Below, one piece after another: positions 1-7,439 of a stretch of DNA of 64,000 nt (positions are counted from its first letter, which is position 1; every line of letters begins with the position of its first letter). The position numbers and the translations under genes were made by a program. Below the pieces are notes generated by a model. That model searched no databases. It saw only the letters and a list, made by a program, of their open reading frames with translations, and was not told the origin of the DNA. The stretch covers positions 304,084 through 368,083 of the forward strand of contig NZ_KK366004.1 of assembly GCF_000686705.1 (NCBI RefSeq), read 5' to 3'. Source of the DNA: Clostridium hydrogeniformans DSM 21757 (lineage in GTDB: Bacteria > Bacillota > Clostridia > Clostridiales > Clostridiaceae).

Positions 1-176
1 AAATTTATACCTATGGATTTAATAGTATGATTTGACCAAAGTAAGGCTGTTTTTTTCACATAATCATAAGCAGCAGCTTCTCCTTTGAATTTTCTTATAA
101 AATTATATTTTATTCCTTTCATACCCAAAAGAATCATGTAGAAAAAATAGTAAATTCCGTATAGTATTGTAGTCAA
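1..176 (-). CDS. 1-acyl-sn-glycerol-3-phosphate acyltransferase (PlsC-like), 5' part only
   Basis: The N-terminal 58 codons of a minus-strand gene that runs off the left edge. It starts at TTG (174-176) with an AGGAG ribosome binding site at 184-188 (minus strand), 7 nt upstream. The peptide begins with a hydrophobic segment (LYGIYYFFYMILLG) followed by a basic stretch and then KTALLWSNHTIKSIGIN. This is the layout that precedes the NHxxxxD acyltransferase motif in clostridial PlsC proteins, which put the second acyl chain on lysophosphatidic acid at the membrane. The catalytic motif lies outside the window, so the family call rests on N-terminal resemblance only. Confidence 0.55.
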   Translation of the reverse strand, partial: MTTILYGIYYFFYMILLGMKGIKYNFIRKFKGEAAAYDYVKKTALLWSNHTIKSIGIN

Positions 177-547
177 AGTATCACTCCTTTTAATGTTTCC
201 TATTTTCTCAATATAATTATATCATATTTATATTTCTAATTTTATAATATAACAAAAATCCTGTAGAGATTACCATAGCATTTTAATTATATCTATTAAA
301 AATAGGATGCGGAATTTTAAGGAAAAGTGAAAGTTTAAGAAGGGGAGTTGTTCTTTATTTGAAATTTAAACATAAAACAACATTCATATAACTAGCTGAA
401 AGTATAGAAAAAGAGTTATTAAGAAGAAAATATGCAAGAAATATAAAATTAAACTTGCTAAATTCACAGTTTATTCATTGAAAATAAATCAAAAATATAA
501 GATAATATATAAAATGAAATTTAATACTAACTAGCTAGGAGGAAAAC
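177..547. other. intergenic region between divergent genes
   Basis: About 370 bases of very AT-rich sequence between the leftward acyltransferase gene and the rightward gene at 548; it should hold both promoters. I see no convincing -35/-10 pair. A reading frame from about 359 to 480 is interrupted by a stop after ten codons and has no ribosome binding site, so it is not called. The 548 gene has its own AGGAGG at 537-542. Confidence 0.5.
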
Positions 548-2290
548 ATGAGAAAAGAATTTTCACTAAGTAGCAATAAGGCAATGATGAACTTTACTGT
601 TAAGTATTGTGATACAATGGAAAAGATTTTAGAGAGTTCAGGATTTAATAGGGTTTTAGAGAGTTATTTAAATAAGATAAAGGGTAGAAAGTCTAATATA
701 TATGTTTATATAAATAATGAGTTAAAGGGAGAAGATATAAACCCTAAGGAAATTACGAATTTATTTAAGCTTCTCATAGTAATGAATAATGAAGATGTAC
801 AATCTCTTAATCATTACTATGACTTTCTATTAAAGAATAGAGAAAGATTTATAGAATTTATAGAAGGGCTATATGGATATTGGAGAAAACTTGAGAGGTA
901 CTCCTTAATACAAAGCTCTGCCATAAAAGATGGTATGGCTTCAGTAAACTTTATTGAAAGTAATGAGAAATTAAAAAATTTAATATTAAGTTTATATAGA
1001 AAAATAGAGGAAAATATATTAGGATATAAGCCCAAAATTTATAGACAATTATCTGTTGGAAGTAATGCAGGAATAATTTTGAATAATATGAAGTGGGATT
1101 GTCCAGAAGATTATGAAATGTTAAAGGGGATTCCATTTGTTGATAGTATAATACTACAATCTCCATATATAACTTATCCTAAAAAAAATACAAGGGATGG
1201 GATTTTCACTGAAAGTTCTAAGAATTTATTAAAGGAGTCTACCATTAAAAAAGATCATTTTTTCTGTTACCCTATTAAAGTTGGAGAACTTTTAGCTTAT
1301 GTATTTTTCCATAGAGATTTTATGGCCCATGGCATAGCTCTTTGTAATTTATTTGAAATAGCTAGAGAAGAGGAATGTATAAATAAAAAACCAGATATTA
1401 TATATGTTCTTGGAGCTAGACATGAAAGTAAGGAAGTAATAACTAAATTTTATGATGATATGAAAAATAATATAATGATGGGTTATGTAAGTTATGGTGA
1501 AGAAATAGATTACTTTGGATATATGAAGAAGATGATACTTACTCTTCATAACCTTATAATGATAAAAAGAGGCTTCTTACCTATACATGGGGCAATGGTT
1601 AATATAACTTTAAAAAGTGGAAAAAGTGCTAATGTAATAATTATGGGAGATAGTGGGGCAGGAAAATCTGAAAGTCTCGAAGCTCTTAGAACACTTGGAG
1701 GAGATTATATAAGTGATATGAATATAATCTTTGATGATATGGGAACTATAAAGATTGATGAAAATGGACATGTTATTGGATATGGAACAGAAATAGGAGC
1801 TTTTGTAAGACTTGATGATTTAGATCAAGGCTATGCATTTAAAGAAATAGATAGAAGTATATTTATGAATCCAGATAAGATAAATGCAAGGCTAGTTATG
1901 CCAATAAACACCTATAAGGAAATAGTTAAGGGATATAAGGTTCATTTATTTCTATATGCAAATAACTATGAAGAGGTAGGAAAAGGGGAGTCTTATATAA
2001 ACTTCTTTAGTGATATAGAGAAGGCGATACAGGTATTTAAGGATGGGGCACGTATGGCCAAGGGAACTACTACAGAGAAGGGACTTGTTAAATCTTATTT
2101 TGCAAATCCTTTTGGACCAGCACAAAAACAAGAGGAAGTAAATATAATCATTGAAAAATACTTTAAGGCTATGATGGCTTCAGGAGTTAAGGTAGGAGAT
2201 ATTAAAACATCCCTAGGAATAAAAGGTATGGAGAAAAAGGGACCTAAAAATGCAGCACTTGAATTATTAAATATAATAAAAGCTTTGTAG
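548..2290 (+). CDS. P-loop kinase of the PEP carboxykinase/HPr kinase type
   Basis: 580 residues. A clear Walker A loop, GDSGAGKS, sits at residues 367-374, followed by a GGDYISDMNIIFDD segment that could supply the metal-binding acidic residues. This arrangement (late P-loop, GxSGxGKSE form, acidic strand about 20 residues later) is that of the HPr kinase/ATP-type PEP carboxykinase fold, and the C-terminal part (YFANPFGPAQ) fits a carboxykinase-like protein. The N-terminal ~350 residues are not recognised. Clostridial homologues are, as I recall, often named phosphoenolpyruvate carboxykinase, but the classical PEPCK substrate motifs are not obvious here, so the reaction is unproven. Start chosen from AGGAGG 5 nt before ATG. 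Monocistronic, ending at a hairpin terminator. Confidence 0.5.
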   Translation: MRKEFSLSSNKAMMNFTVKYCDTMEKILESSGFNRVLESYLNKIKGRKSNIYVYINNELKGEDINPKEITNLFKLLIVMNNEDVQSLNHYYDFLLKNRERFIEFIEGLYGYWRKLERYSLIQSSAIKDGMASVNFIESNEKLKNLILSLYRKIEENILGYKPKIYRQLSVGSNAGIILNNMKWDCPEDYEMLKGIPFVDSIILQSPYITYPKKNTRDGIFTESSKNLLKESTIKKDHFFCYPIKVGELLAYVFFHRDFMAHGIALCNLFEIAREEECINKKPDIIYVLGARHESKEVITKFYDDMKNNIMMGYVSYGEEIDYFGYMKKMILTLHNLIMIKRGFLPIHGAMVNITLKSGKSANVIIMGDSGAGKSESLEALRTLGGDYISDMNIIFDDMGTIKIDENGHVIGYGTEIGAFVRLDDLDQGYAFKEIDRSIFMNPDKINARLVMPINTYKEIVKGYKVHLFLYANNYEEVGKGESYINFFSDIEKAIQVFKDGARMAKGTTTEKGLVKSYFANPFGPAQKQEEVNIIIEKYFKAMMASGVKVGDIKTSLGIKGMEKKGPKNAALELLNIIKAL

Positions 2291-2476
2291 TTTTATAAAA
2301 GCTCATAGGATTAAAAATTTTTACTTTATGTTTTTATAGTTGCAAGTTAAGAATTTTATAGAGAATTTTAAGGTGATAAACTTAATAAAGTAATAAAGGT
2401 TTATATGTAAAGCACTTTAAACACTAAAGTGGAATGGGATTGGGAATTATTAACTTGAGTATGAGAAGAGGCTTGT

Positions 2477-2518
2477 AAAAAGAGTGATTACTAAAGGAAT
2501 TTGGTAATTACTCTTTTT
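2477..2518. terminator. bidirectional intrinsic terminator
   Basis: A 15-bp stem (2477-2491 with 2504-2518, one G-T pair) has five A on its left edge and five T on its right edge. It can stop transcription of the gene ending at 2290 (plus) and of the one ending at 2537 (minus). Confidence 0.85.
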
Positions 2519-2536
2519 GCTTTGGTAAATTATAAT

Positions 2537-3337
2537 CTAGTCTTTTATAAGAGAAAAAATTTTATCTCTTATATCACTTATAAAGTTTGTAACTCCTTTA
2601 AATTTCATAGTAGGAAAAGCCTCAAGAAGTCTTTTATGATTAGGGGTTAAGGTCTCCATTAAGGAATTATATTTTGATTTTGCCTCATTTAAATAAGGAA
2701 TATTTGTTTTTGATATCTTAGTCTTAATATCTTTAAAATATTTGTTGCTTAGCATTTCCTTTGATAAATTATAAAGTTCACTTAATATATGATTTAAATC
2801 TATAAGAGATTTTAAGGTTAAAATAAAATCTATAACTAAGTAGAAGAAAAACATATAAAATAATATTTTTGAAACAGGATAAGTAAGATTTGAAACTAAG
2901 GCCTTTACATAAGGCTGAACAAATTTAATTAAAAAAACAGATACACCACCCCATATAAGAGAGAAGCTTAAACATATCCTTCCTTTTATATTAAATGCAT
3001 TATCTGTATAGTCCCACCATGTTGTATTAAATGCTTTTTCAAGGACCACCGCAGTTACATATTCTATAACAGAAGTAAATATTGTACCAAGGATAAAGAG
3101 TAGAATAATATTATCCTTGAAATTATCTAGGAACAAGACTAGGGAAAGAGCTCCAAATCCGTATATAGGACAAAATGGACCATTTAAAAAACCTCTATTT
3201 ATAAAATACCCATGAGAATAATAAGCATATATAATTTCTAATATCCACCCTAGAAAAGCATAGATTACAAAGAAAAATAAAAGCTCATAAAGGGGGTAAG
3301 ATAATACTTCTAAGTAAAACATGAGAACCTCCTTCAA
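2537..3337 (-). CDS. putative ABC transporter permease, CmpB-like (COG4905) membrane protein
   Basis: 266 residues with five or six hydrophobic segments in the first ~180 residues, then a soluble, charged C-terminal tail. The N-terminal block (FFVIYAFLGWILEIIYAYY, then RGFLNGPFCPIYGFGA) is characteristic of the family called putative ABC-transporter type IV (PF06541). Its members are polytopic proteins of unknown substrate and usually have no ATPase next to them; none is present here. An AAGGAGG lies 6 nt upstream of the ATG on the minus strand. It probably has its own transcript, since a terminator for the upstream gene lies at 3377-3407. Confidence 0.75.
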   Translation of the reverse strand: MKEVLMFYLEVLSYPLYELLFFFVIYAFLGWILEIIYAYYSHGYFINRGFLNGPFCPIYGFGALSLVLFLDNFKDNIILLFILGTIFTSVIEYVTAVVLEKAFNTTWWDYTDNAFNIKGRICLSFSLIWGGVSVFLIKFVQPYVKALVSNLTYPVSKILFYMFFFYLVIDFILTLKSLIDLNHILSELYNLSKEMLSNKYFKDIKTKISKTNIPYLNEAKSKYNSLMETLTPNHKRLLEAFPTMKFKGVTNFISDIRDKIFSLIKD

Positions 3338-3376
3338 AATAAAAAAATATATATATAATTATATACTAAAATACAT

Positions 3377-3407
3377 AAAAAAACCCTCTTTTTAAGAGGG
3401 TTTTTTT
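3377..3407 (-). terminator. intrinsic terminator of the DUF378 gene
   Basis: Minus-strand hairpin with an AACCCTCTT/AAGAGGGTT stem followed by a run of T. It overlaps the stop codon of the 68-residue gene and separates it from the CmpB-like gene downstream. The T runs on both flanks make it potentially bidirectional. Confidence 0.85.
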
Positions 3408-3612
3408 ATTCTACATCTCTATATCTTTCTTTTGCAAAGAAGGATATAGAATATAATCCTGCTAAACCTACTAATGCGTAAACAGTTCTAGAAACTCCAG
3501 ATAGTTCTCCAAATAAAGCTGCTACTAAATCAAACTGAAAAAATCCTATGAGCCCCCAGTTAATTGCACCTATTATAACTAGTAAAAGTGCTATTATATC
3601 CAATGCTTTCAT
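3406..3612 (-). CDS. DUF378 family small membrane protein
   Basis: 68 residues with two hydrophobic helices. The signature ALLLVIIGAINWGLIG followed by VYALVGLAGLYSI is that of DUF378, a family of small bacterial inner-membrane proteins without known function. An AGGAGG ribosome binding site precedes the ATG by about 8 nt. The gene stands alone between a promoter region shared with the divergent lipoprotein gene and its own terminator. Confidence 0.85.
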   Translation of the reverse strand: MKALDIIALLLVIIGAINWGLIGFFQFDLVAALFGELSGVSRTVYALVGLAGLYSISFFAKERYRDVE

Positions 3613-3737
3613 AAGTATACCTCCTGTTTATTTAAGTTACCATATTAGTATTTCACAGAGAGATAAATTTATACCTTAAGTTATTATATGTGATATTTAG
3701 AATTTTCTATTTATTTAATAGAAGTGTTATGAATTTG

Positions 3738-3746
3738 TGGTATAAT
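3738..3746 (+). promoter_or_regulatory. extended -10 promoter of the lipoprotein gene
   Basis: TGGTATAAT, an exact extended -10 element (TGnTATAAT), sits about 20 nt ahead of the ATG at 3767. No good -35 is seen. The predicted transcript would have a leader of only about 14 nt, just enough for the AAGGAGG ribosome binding site. Confidence 0.55.
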
Positions 3747-3766
3747 ATAAAAAAGGAGGAAGTATC

Positions 3767-4264
3767 ATGAAAAGTGTAAGTTTTATTATTATATTATTAT
3801 TATTTTTAACAGGATGCAGTAATATAAAAGATACTGAGTCTCCAAAGGGAAACTTAAAAAAAGCATATTCCTCAATTCAAGATAAAAGAACTTATAAGGA
3901 AGAAAATAAAAATACTAATATAGATGATTATTATAAGGAAATTAAAGATATAATAGAAGATTATAAAGGTGAAGAAGGATTTATAAAATTTAAGTTTCAA
4001 GAAGAGACTTATGTTGTAGCTTTTACTAATGAAAAGAATGATGAGAGTTATTTTAAAATAGGAGAGGTTTTAGATAGAGGAGAAGAGGTTTGTATAAATC
4101 TAATAAAAGAAAAAAAATCTAATAGTAAAGAAGAAAAAGATATAAGTAGTTTTACTATAGTTAAGCTGCCTAAGGATTTTTCATCTGTAACTGTAGTTAC
4201 AGATGAAGGAATTACTCTTAAAGATATTGTATTAAAGAATAATAAAAAATATCCTCAACCATAG
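3767..4264 (+). CDS. predicted lipoprotein of unknown function
   Basis: 165 residues. A short N-terminal hydrophobic segment ends in the lipobox LTGC (Cys16/17 region), so the mature protein should be lipid-anchored on the outer face of the membrane. The rest is soluble, rich in Lys and Glu, with a beta-rich middle (FIKFKFQEETYVVAFTNEK). I do not recognise a domain. AAGGAGG is well placed for the ATG. The stop codon lies inside the loop of the terminator hairpin. Confidence 0.7.
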   Translation: MKSVSFIIILLLFLTGCSNIKDTESPKGNLKKAYSSIQDKRTYKEENKNTNIDDYYKEIKDIIEDYKGEEGFIKFKFQEETYVVAFTNEKNDESYFKIGEVLDRGEEVCINLIKEKKSNSKEEKDISSFTIVKLPKDFSSVTVVTDEGITLKDIVLKNNKKYPQP

Positions 4265-4279
4265 GTTGAGGATATTTTT
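4245..4279. terminator. bidirectional intrinsic terminator with 16-bp perfect stem
   Basis: AAAAATATCCTCAACC pairs perfectly with 4264-4279 across a 3-nt loop. The stop codon of the plus-strand lipoprotein gene reaches into the loop and the stop of the minus-strand Lrp gene begins at the other edge, so the two convergent genes share one very compact terminator. Confidence 0.9.
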
Positions 4280-4745
4280 ATAATCTAACGTTTCTATCTA
4301 TAGGTTGAGATAGAGATATAAATGTGTTAGTTCTTTGAATTCCTTCAATGATGTTTATTCTATTCATAAGGACGTCTTGCAAGTCAGAAATATTTTTACA
4401 TATAACCTTTGCAAAAATAGAATAATCTCCAGTCGTGTAATGTAGTTCAACTACTTCTTTAATATTTGTCATTTCTTCAATAACACCTGGGTAGGAGGAA
4501 GCTTTATCTATATATATGCCAACAAAACAGCATACATCATAACCAAGCTTTGGCATATCTAATAAAATTTTTGTTCCTTTTATTATGCCAAGATCCTCCA
4601 TCTTCTTCATTCTGACATGAATAGTTCCTCCACTTACGTGGCAAATTCTAGCTATCTCTAAATAAGGAGTTCTAGAATCTTTAATTAGGATATCTAGAAT
4701 TTGTAAATCTAAATCATCTAATTGGGAAGTAGAAATAAAAGACAC
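4278..4745 (-). CDS. Lrp/AsnC family transcriptional regulator
   Basis: 155 residues. An N-terminal winged HTH (LDDLDLQILDILIKDSRTPY followed by CHVSGGTIHVRMKKMEDLGII) is joined to a C-terminal RAM/AsnC ligand-binding domain (VGIYIDKASSYPGVIEE, then ELHYTTGDYSIFAKV). This is the normal length and order for the family, whose members sense amino acids and form octamers or dimers. The start is GTG at 4743-4745 with GGGGTGA 5 nt upstream. No amino-acid gene adjoins it, so the target cannot be inferred from context. Confidence 0.9.
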   Translation of the reverse strand: MSFISTSQLDDLDLQILDILIKDSRTPYLEIARICHVSGGTIHVRMKKMEDLGIIKGTKILLDMPKLGYDVCCFVGIYIDKASSYPGVIEEMTNIKEVVELHYTTGDYSIFAKVICKNISDLQDVLMNRINIIEGIQRTNTFISLSQPIDRNVRL

Positions 4746-5092
4746 AAAATCACCCCATATATATGTATTTTAATTGAGCAATTCTATTATAACAAAAAAA
4801 CATGAGGATTTATCAAAAAAAAATATATTTTTTTTAAAATCCATCAGTTTTTAAGAAGAATATCAGTTTTTTTACAATAATTAGAATAATTTTTTTGAAA
4901 TTAATAAAAAAGTTCTTAATGAAAAAACAAATGTTGACTAGGAGGGGATACATAATTTTACACATGGCCTTTGAAAGAATATTAATCTTATTTTATAGCA
5001 AAATAAAATTAATATACTATGATTATTGAAGTAAAATATAATAAGTTTTATTATTGAAATCATTTTTAATATAGAATAATATATAATTAATA
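4746..5092. other. AT-rich intergenic region
   Basis: About 350 bases between the leftward lrp-type gene and the rightward membrane-protein gene. It consists largely of A and T runs and should hold the two divergent promoters. I find no reading frame with a ribosome binding site, no strong hairpin and no repeat. Confidence 0.5.
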
Positions 5093-5107
5093 GAGGAGGT
5101 GATAATA

Positions 5108-5449
5108 ATGTTGTGGAAGTCAATATTACTTCTTTTTGGTTACTCTATTTTAATTATAATCATATACAATCTACTTAAGAACTTTTTATTAAAAAAGATA
5201 AAGTTATCTAAGTGGGTTATATTAGCTATGGCTATAGTAATTTTTATAGTGCCTCCAATACCAGGAGTGAATATAAATCCGAACATATTTAGAATAGTTA
5301 AATCTTCATTATTTATAATCTTATTTTTATGGTGGATAGATTTAACTACAGGAAAGATGGAGTTTAAGAATTATAAGAAGGATGTAAAAATAGTTCCTAA
5401 AGCTAAACCAAATAGAATAAAAAATATGAATAATAAAAAACAAAAATAA
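5108..5449 (+). CDS. small membrane protein of unknown function
   Basis: 113 residues with three hydrophobic stretches (around residues 5-27, 37-55 and 63-80) and a Lys-rich C-terminal tail, presumably cytoplasmic. No family is recognised. The ATG at 5108 is preferred over an in-frame GTG at 5099 because GAGGAGGT (5093-5100) is 7 nt from the ATG and would overlap the GTG. It ends at a terminator shared with the convergent PHP gene. Confidence 0.6.
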   Translation: MLWKSILLLFGYSILIIIIYNLLKNFLLKKIKLSKWVILAMAIVIFIVPPIPGVNINPNIFRIVKSSLFIILFLWWIDLTTGKMEFKNYKKDVKIVPKAKPNRIKNMNNKKQK

Positions 5450-5476
5450 AGAATAATCTTTTATGGATTATTCTTT
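5448..5476. terminator. bidirectional intrinsic terminator
   Basis: AAAGAATAATC (5448-5458) pairs with GATTATTCTTT (5466-5476) between two convergent genes. The stem overlaps both stop codons, at 5447-5449 on the plus strand and 5468-5470 on the minus strand. Confidence 0.8.
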
Positions 5477-6454
5477 ATTTATAAATATAGGAGAAGAAAT
5501 TGCAATTTTATTATTTTCTTGAACAATCTTAATTACATACCAGTTCTCAAGTATATCCACATTATGTTTTACTAAATAGTTTATTTTGTTAAGTCCAGGA
5601 AAGGATATTTCCTTTATTATTTTTCCTTTAGAAGAAATTATATAGAGCTTTTCAATTGGATTTTCACTATCGGTGGCCCTTATATTAAATTTAATTTCTT
5701 TATCTTTAAGAGTTAGTGTATCTCCCATAAAAATATCGTCAATGGTGAATTTGAGTTTTAAGGAGGGAGATTCTGTGGAATAGGTTTTTCTATTTTTAAA
5801 TGCTTCCATGAGATTTTCAGTGCTTAATGTTTCAGAGACAACTGCAGTTAAGTTATTATAGTCTCCAAAGTTCATTTTATGGTTATCTTGACTATTAATA
5901 GCTCCTAGCTTCCATCCCTTATCGAGAAACCTATAATACCTTTTTTCAAACCTACTATATTTACTTCCAGTTCCATTTCCTACCTCTATTAATGTTATAT
6001 ATTCATTTAGAGTAGGGTTAAAGCTTAGAGATTCCATTGAGCTGTGGGGATGGTTAATGGAAAGTATAGAAGGGTTAAACCAGAGCCATACAAGTAAATT
6101 TTCTATCCTTTTCACAGTACCTTTAAAAAAAGTTTTGTTATTTATTACATTAATATGACCATAGGATCCAAGCTTTGCTTCAAATCCACAAAGTCCTAAA
6201 AAGTTCTTATGTTTTTTATTATACTTTTCACAGTATTTTAAAAGATTACCCCATTTAGGGGTTTTTGAAGATTTTGTTGTTACCTCTTCACATAAATAAT
6301 TATTATGATCAGTAATAATTATAAAATCAAGACCTTTACGCCTTCCGTAATCGAATATATCGTAAGGTTTTCCTTCTCCAGTGGAAAAAGAACTATGACA
6401 ATGAGGAATACCATAGTATATATTTAATTTATTATCATCCTCATATTTACCCAA
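5468..6454 (-). CDS. PHP-domain phosphoesterase (CehA/McbA-like)
   Basis: About 328 residues. The metal-binding motifs of the PHP (polymerase and histidinol phosphatase) fold are clear: GIPHCHSSFSTGEG at the N-terminus, then IITDHNNY, a later SINHPHSS and NSQDNH. The C-terminal ~90 residues look like a beta-sandwich extension. PHP proteins hydrolyse phosphoesters with two or three metal ions; the substrate here is unknown. The start is ambiguous: TTG at 6452-6454 has AAGGA 10 nt upstream, whereas the alternative GTG at 6461-6463 is only 1 nt from it, so TTG is preferred. Confidence 0.75.
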   Translation of the reverse strand: MGKYEDDNKLNIYYGIPHCHSSFSTGEGKPYDIFDYGRRKGLDFIIITDHNNYLCEEVTTKSSKTPKWGNLLKYCEKYNKKHKNFLGLCGFEAKLGSYGHINVINNKTFFKGTVKRIENLLVWLWFNPSILSINHPHSSMESLSFNPTLNEYITLIEVGNGTGSKYSRFEKRYYRFLDKGWKLGAINSQDNHKMNFGDYNNLTAVVSETLSTENLMEAFKNRKTYSTESPSLKLKFTIDDIFMGDTLTLKDKEIKFNIRATDSENPIEKLYIISSKGKIIKEISFPGLNKINYLVKHNVDILENWYVIKIVQENNKIAISSPIFINKE

Positions 6455-6621
6455 GTAAAACACATCCTTAAAGTTTGCTCTACTTTATAATATTGGTATT
6501 GTGGTAAAAGTGTTAAAATAAAACTATAGAATATATTTAATTTATACAAAATACTAGAAGGAAACAGTAACAGTTTGTATAATAATTAAAGGAGACATAT
6601 TAATCTTAGGAGGAAACACAT

Positions 6622-7209
6622 TTGGTTATATTATTATACATAGGCTTTATGGTAGGAGCTACCATAGCTTTTATTTTATTTAATGGGCAAAGTAAGAGGA
6701 TTAAAAAAAAGTTTAAGAATCCTAATTCAAGTAGGAAGGTTTTTATAAAATTTGCAATTTTAGATTTGATAATTGCTTTATTTTTTATGTTTATATTTTC
6801 ATATTTAATTCCTTTAGGAATTTGGACATTTGGGAGAAAAGAAGTTTTACCAACAGAGAAAATAATTTTTGAAACTGCAATAAGTCCTTTTTCCGATGAA
6901 ACATATATAAAAGTTAAAAAAGTTGACAACAATGAACTTTATCATATTAATCTTGGAACAAAAGATAAGGTAGAGGAAAAGATTATTAATAAGAATAATT
7001 TAGAAATAGTAGAAGCTACAAGAGTTGATGGAGCTAAATATAGGGAAGCTTTAATATATGATTTTAAAAGGCTTAAGGGAGACACTATAATACATACTCT
7101 TGTAAATGATATGTTTGCTAATATATATATGCAAGATAAGGATGGGACTTTTTTAGAAAAGAAAATTCGTATTTATCTTCCTAAAGGTTATAAGATAGAA
7201 AATCAGTAA
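6622..7209 (+). CDS. two-helix membrane protein of unknown function
   Basis: 195 residues. Two hydrophobic helices (residues ~3-20 and ~48-68) flank a basic loop, and a charged, beta-rich soluble domain of about 120 residues follows. No family recognised. The TTG start is supported by a textbook AGGAGG (6608-6613) 8 nt upstream. It ends about 70 nt before a terminator. Divergent from the PHP gene, with about 150 nt between them. Confidence 0.6.
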   Translation: MVILLYIGFMVGATIAFILFNGQSKRIKKKFKNPNSSRKVFIKFAILDLIIALFFMFIFSYLIPLGIWTFGRKEVLPTEKIIFETAISPFSDETYIKVKKVDNNELYHINLGTKDKVEEKIINKNNLEIVEATRVDGAKYREALIYDFKRLKGDTIIHTLVNDMFANIYMQDKDGTFLEKKIRIYLPKGYKIENQ

Positions 7210-7277
7210 TTAAAAAGGTTAATTATTATTAATAAGAAGTAAATTATATATTTTGAAAATTAAGTAGCTAAAGTTAG

Positions 7278-7317
7278 AAACTCCTAGGTTTTGAATTTGA
7301 AAACCTAGGAGTTTTTT
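7278..7317 (+). terminator. intrinsic terminator
   Basis: AAACTCCTAGGTTT pairs with AAACCTAGGAGTTT across a short loop and runs into six T. It closes the transcript of the two-helix membrane protein gene. Confidence 0.9.
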
Positions 7318-7344
7318 AATAACTATAAAAAGATATGTATATGA

Positions 7345-7366
7345 TATAATATATATATATATATAT
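7345..7366 (+). repeat. (AT)9 microsatellite touching a -10 element
   Basis: TGATATAAT (7342-7350) is an extended -10 element for the AraC gene at 7440. It merges into an uninterrupted (AT)9 tract at 7349-7366, which covers the predicted transcription start. With the flanking AAAGATAT and ATATCTTT the whole stretch can also fold on itself. Confidence 0.5.
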
Positions 7367-7439
7367 CTTTTTTATATTAGAATTTTAGTTAAATTTAAAA
7401 TATAGATGGAACATAGCGGAAGTAGTAAGGGGAGATTAT

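Noticed and set aside
359..480. A protein-like frame (LAESIEKELLRRKYARN...) in the first intergenic region
   Set aside because: It is interrupted by a stop, has no ribosome binding site and is about 30 codons long; chance cannot be excluded.
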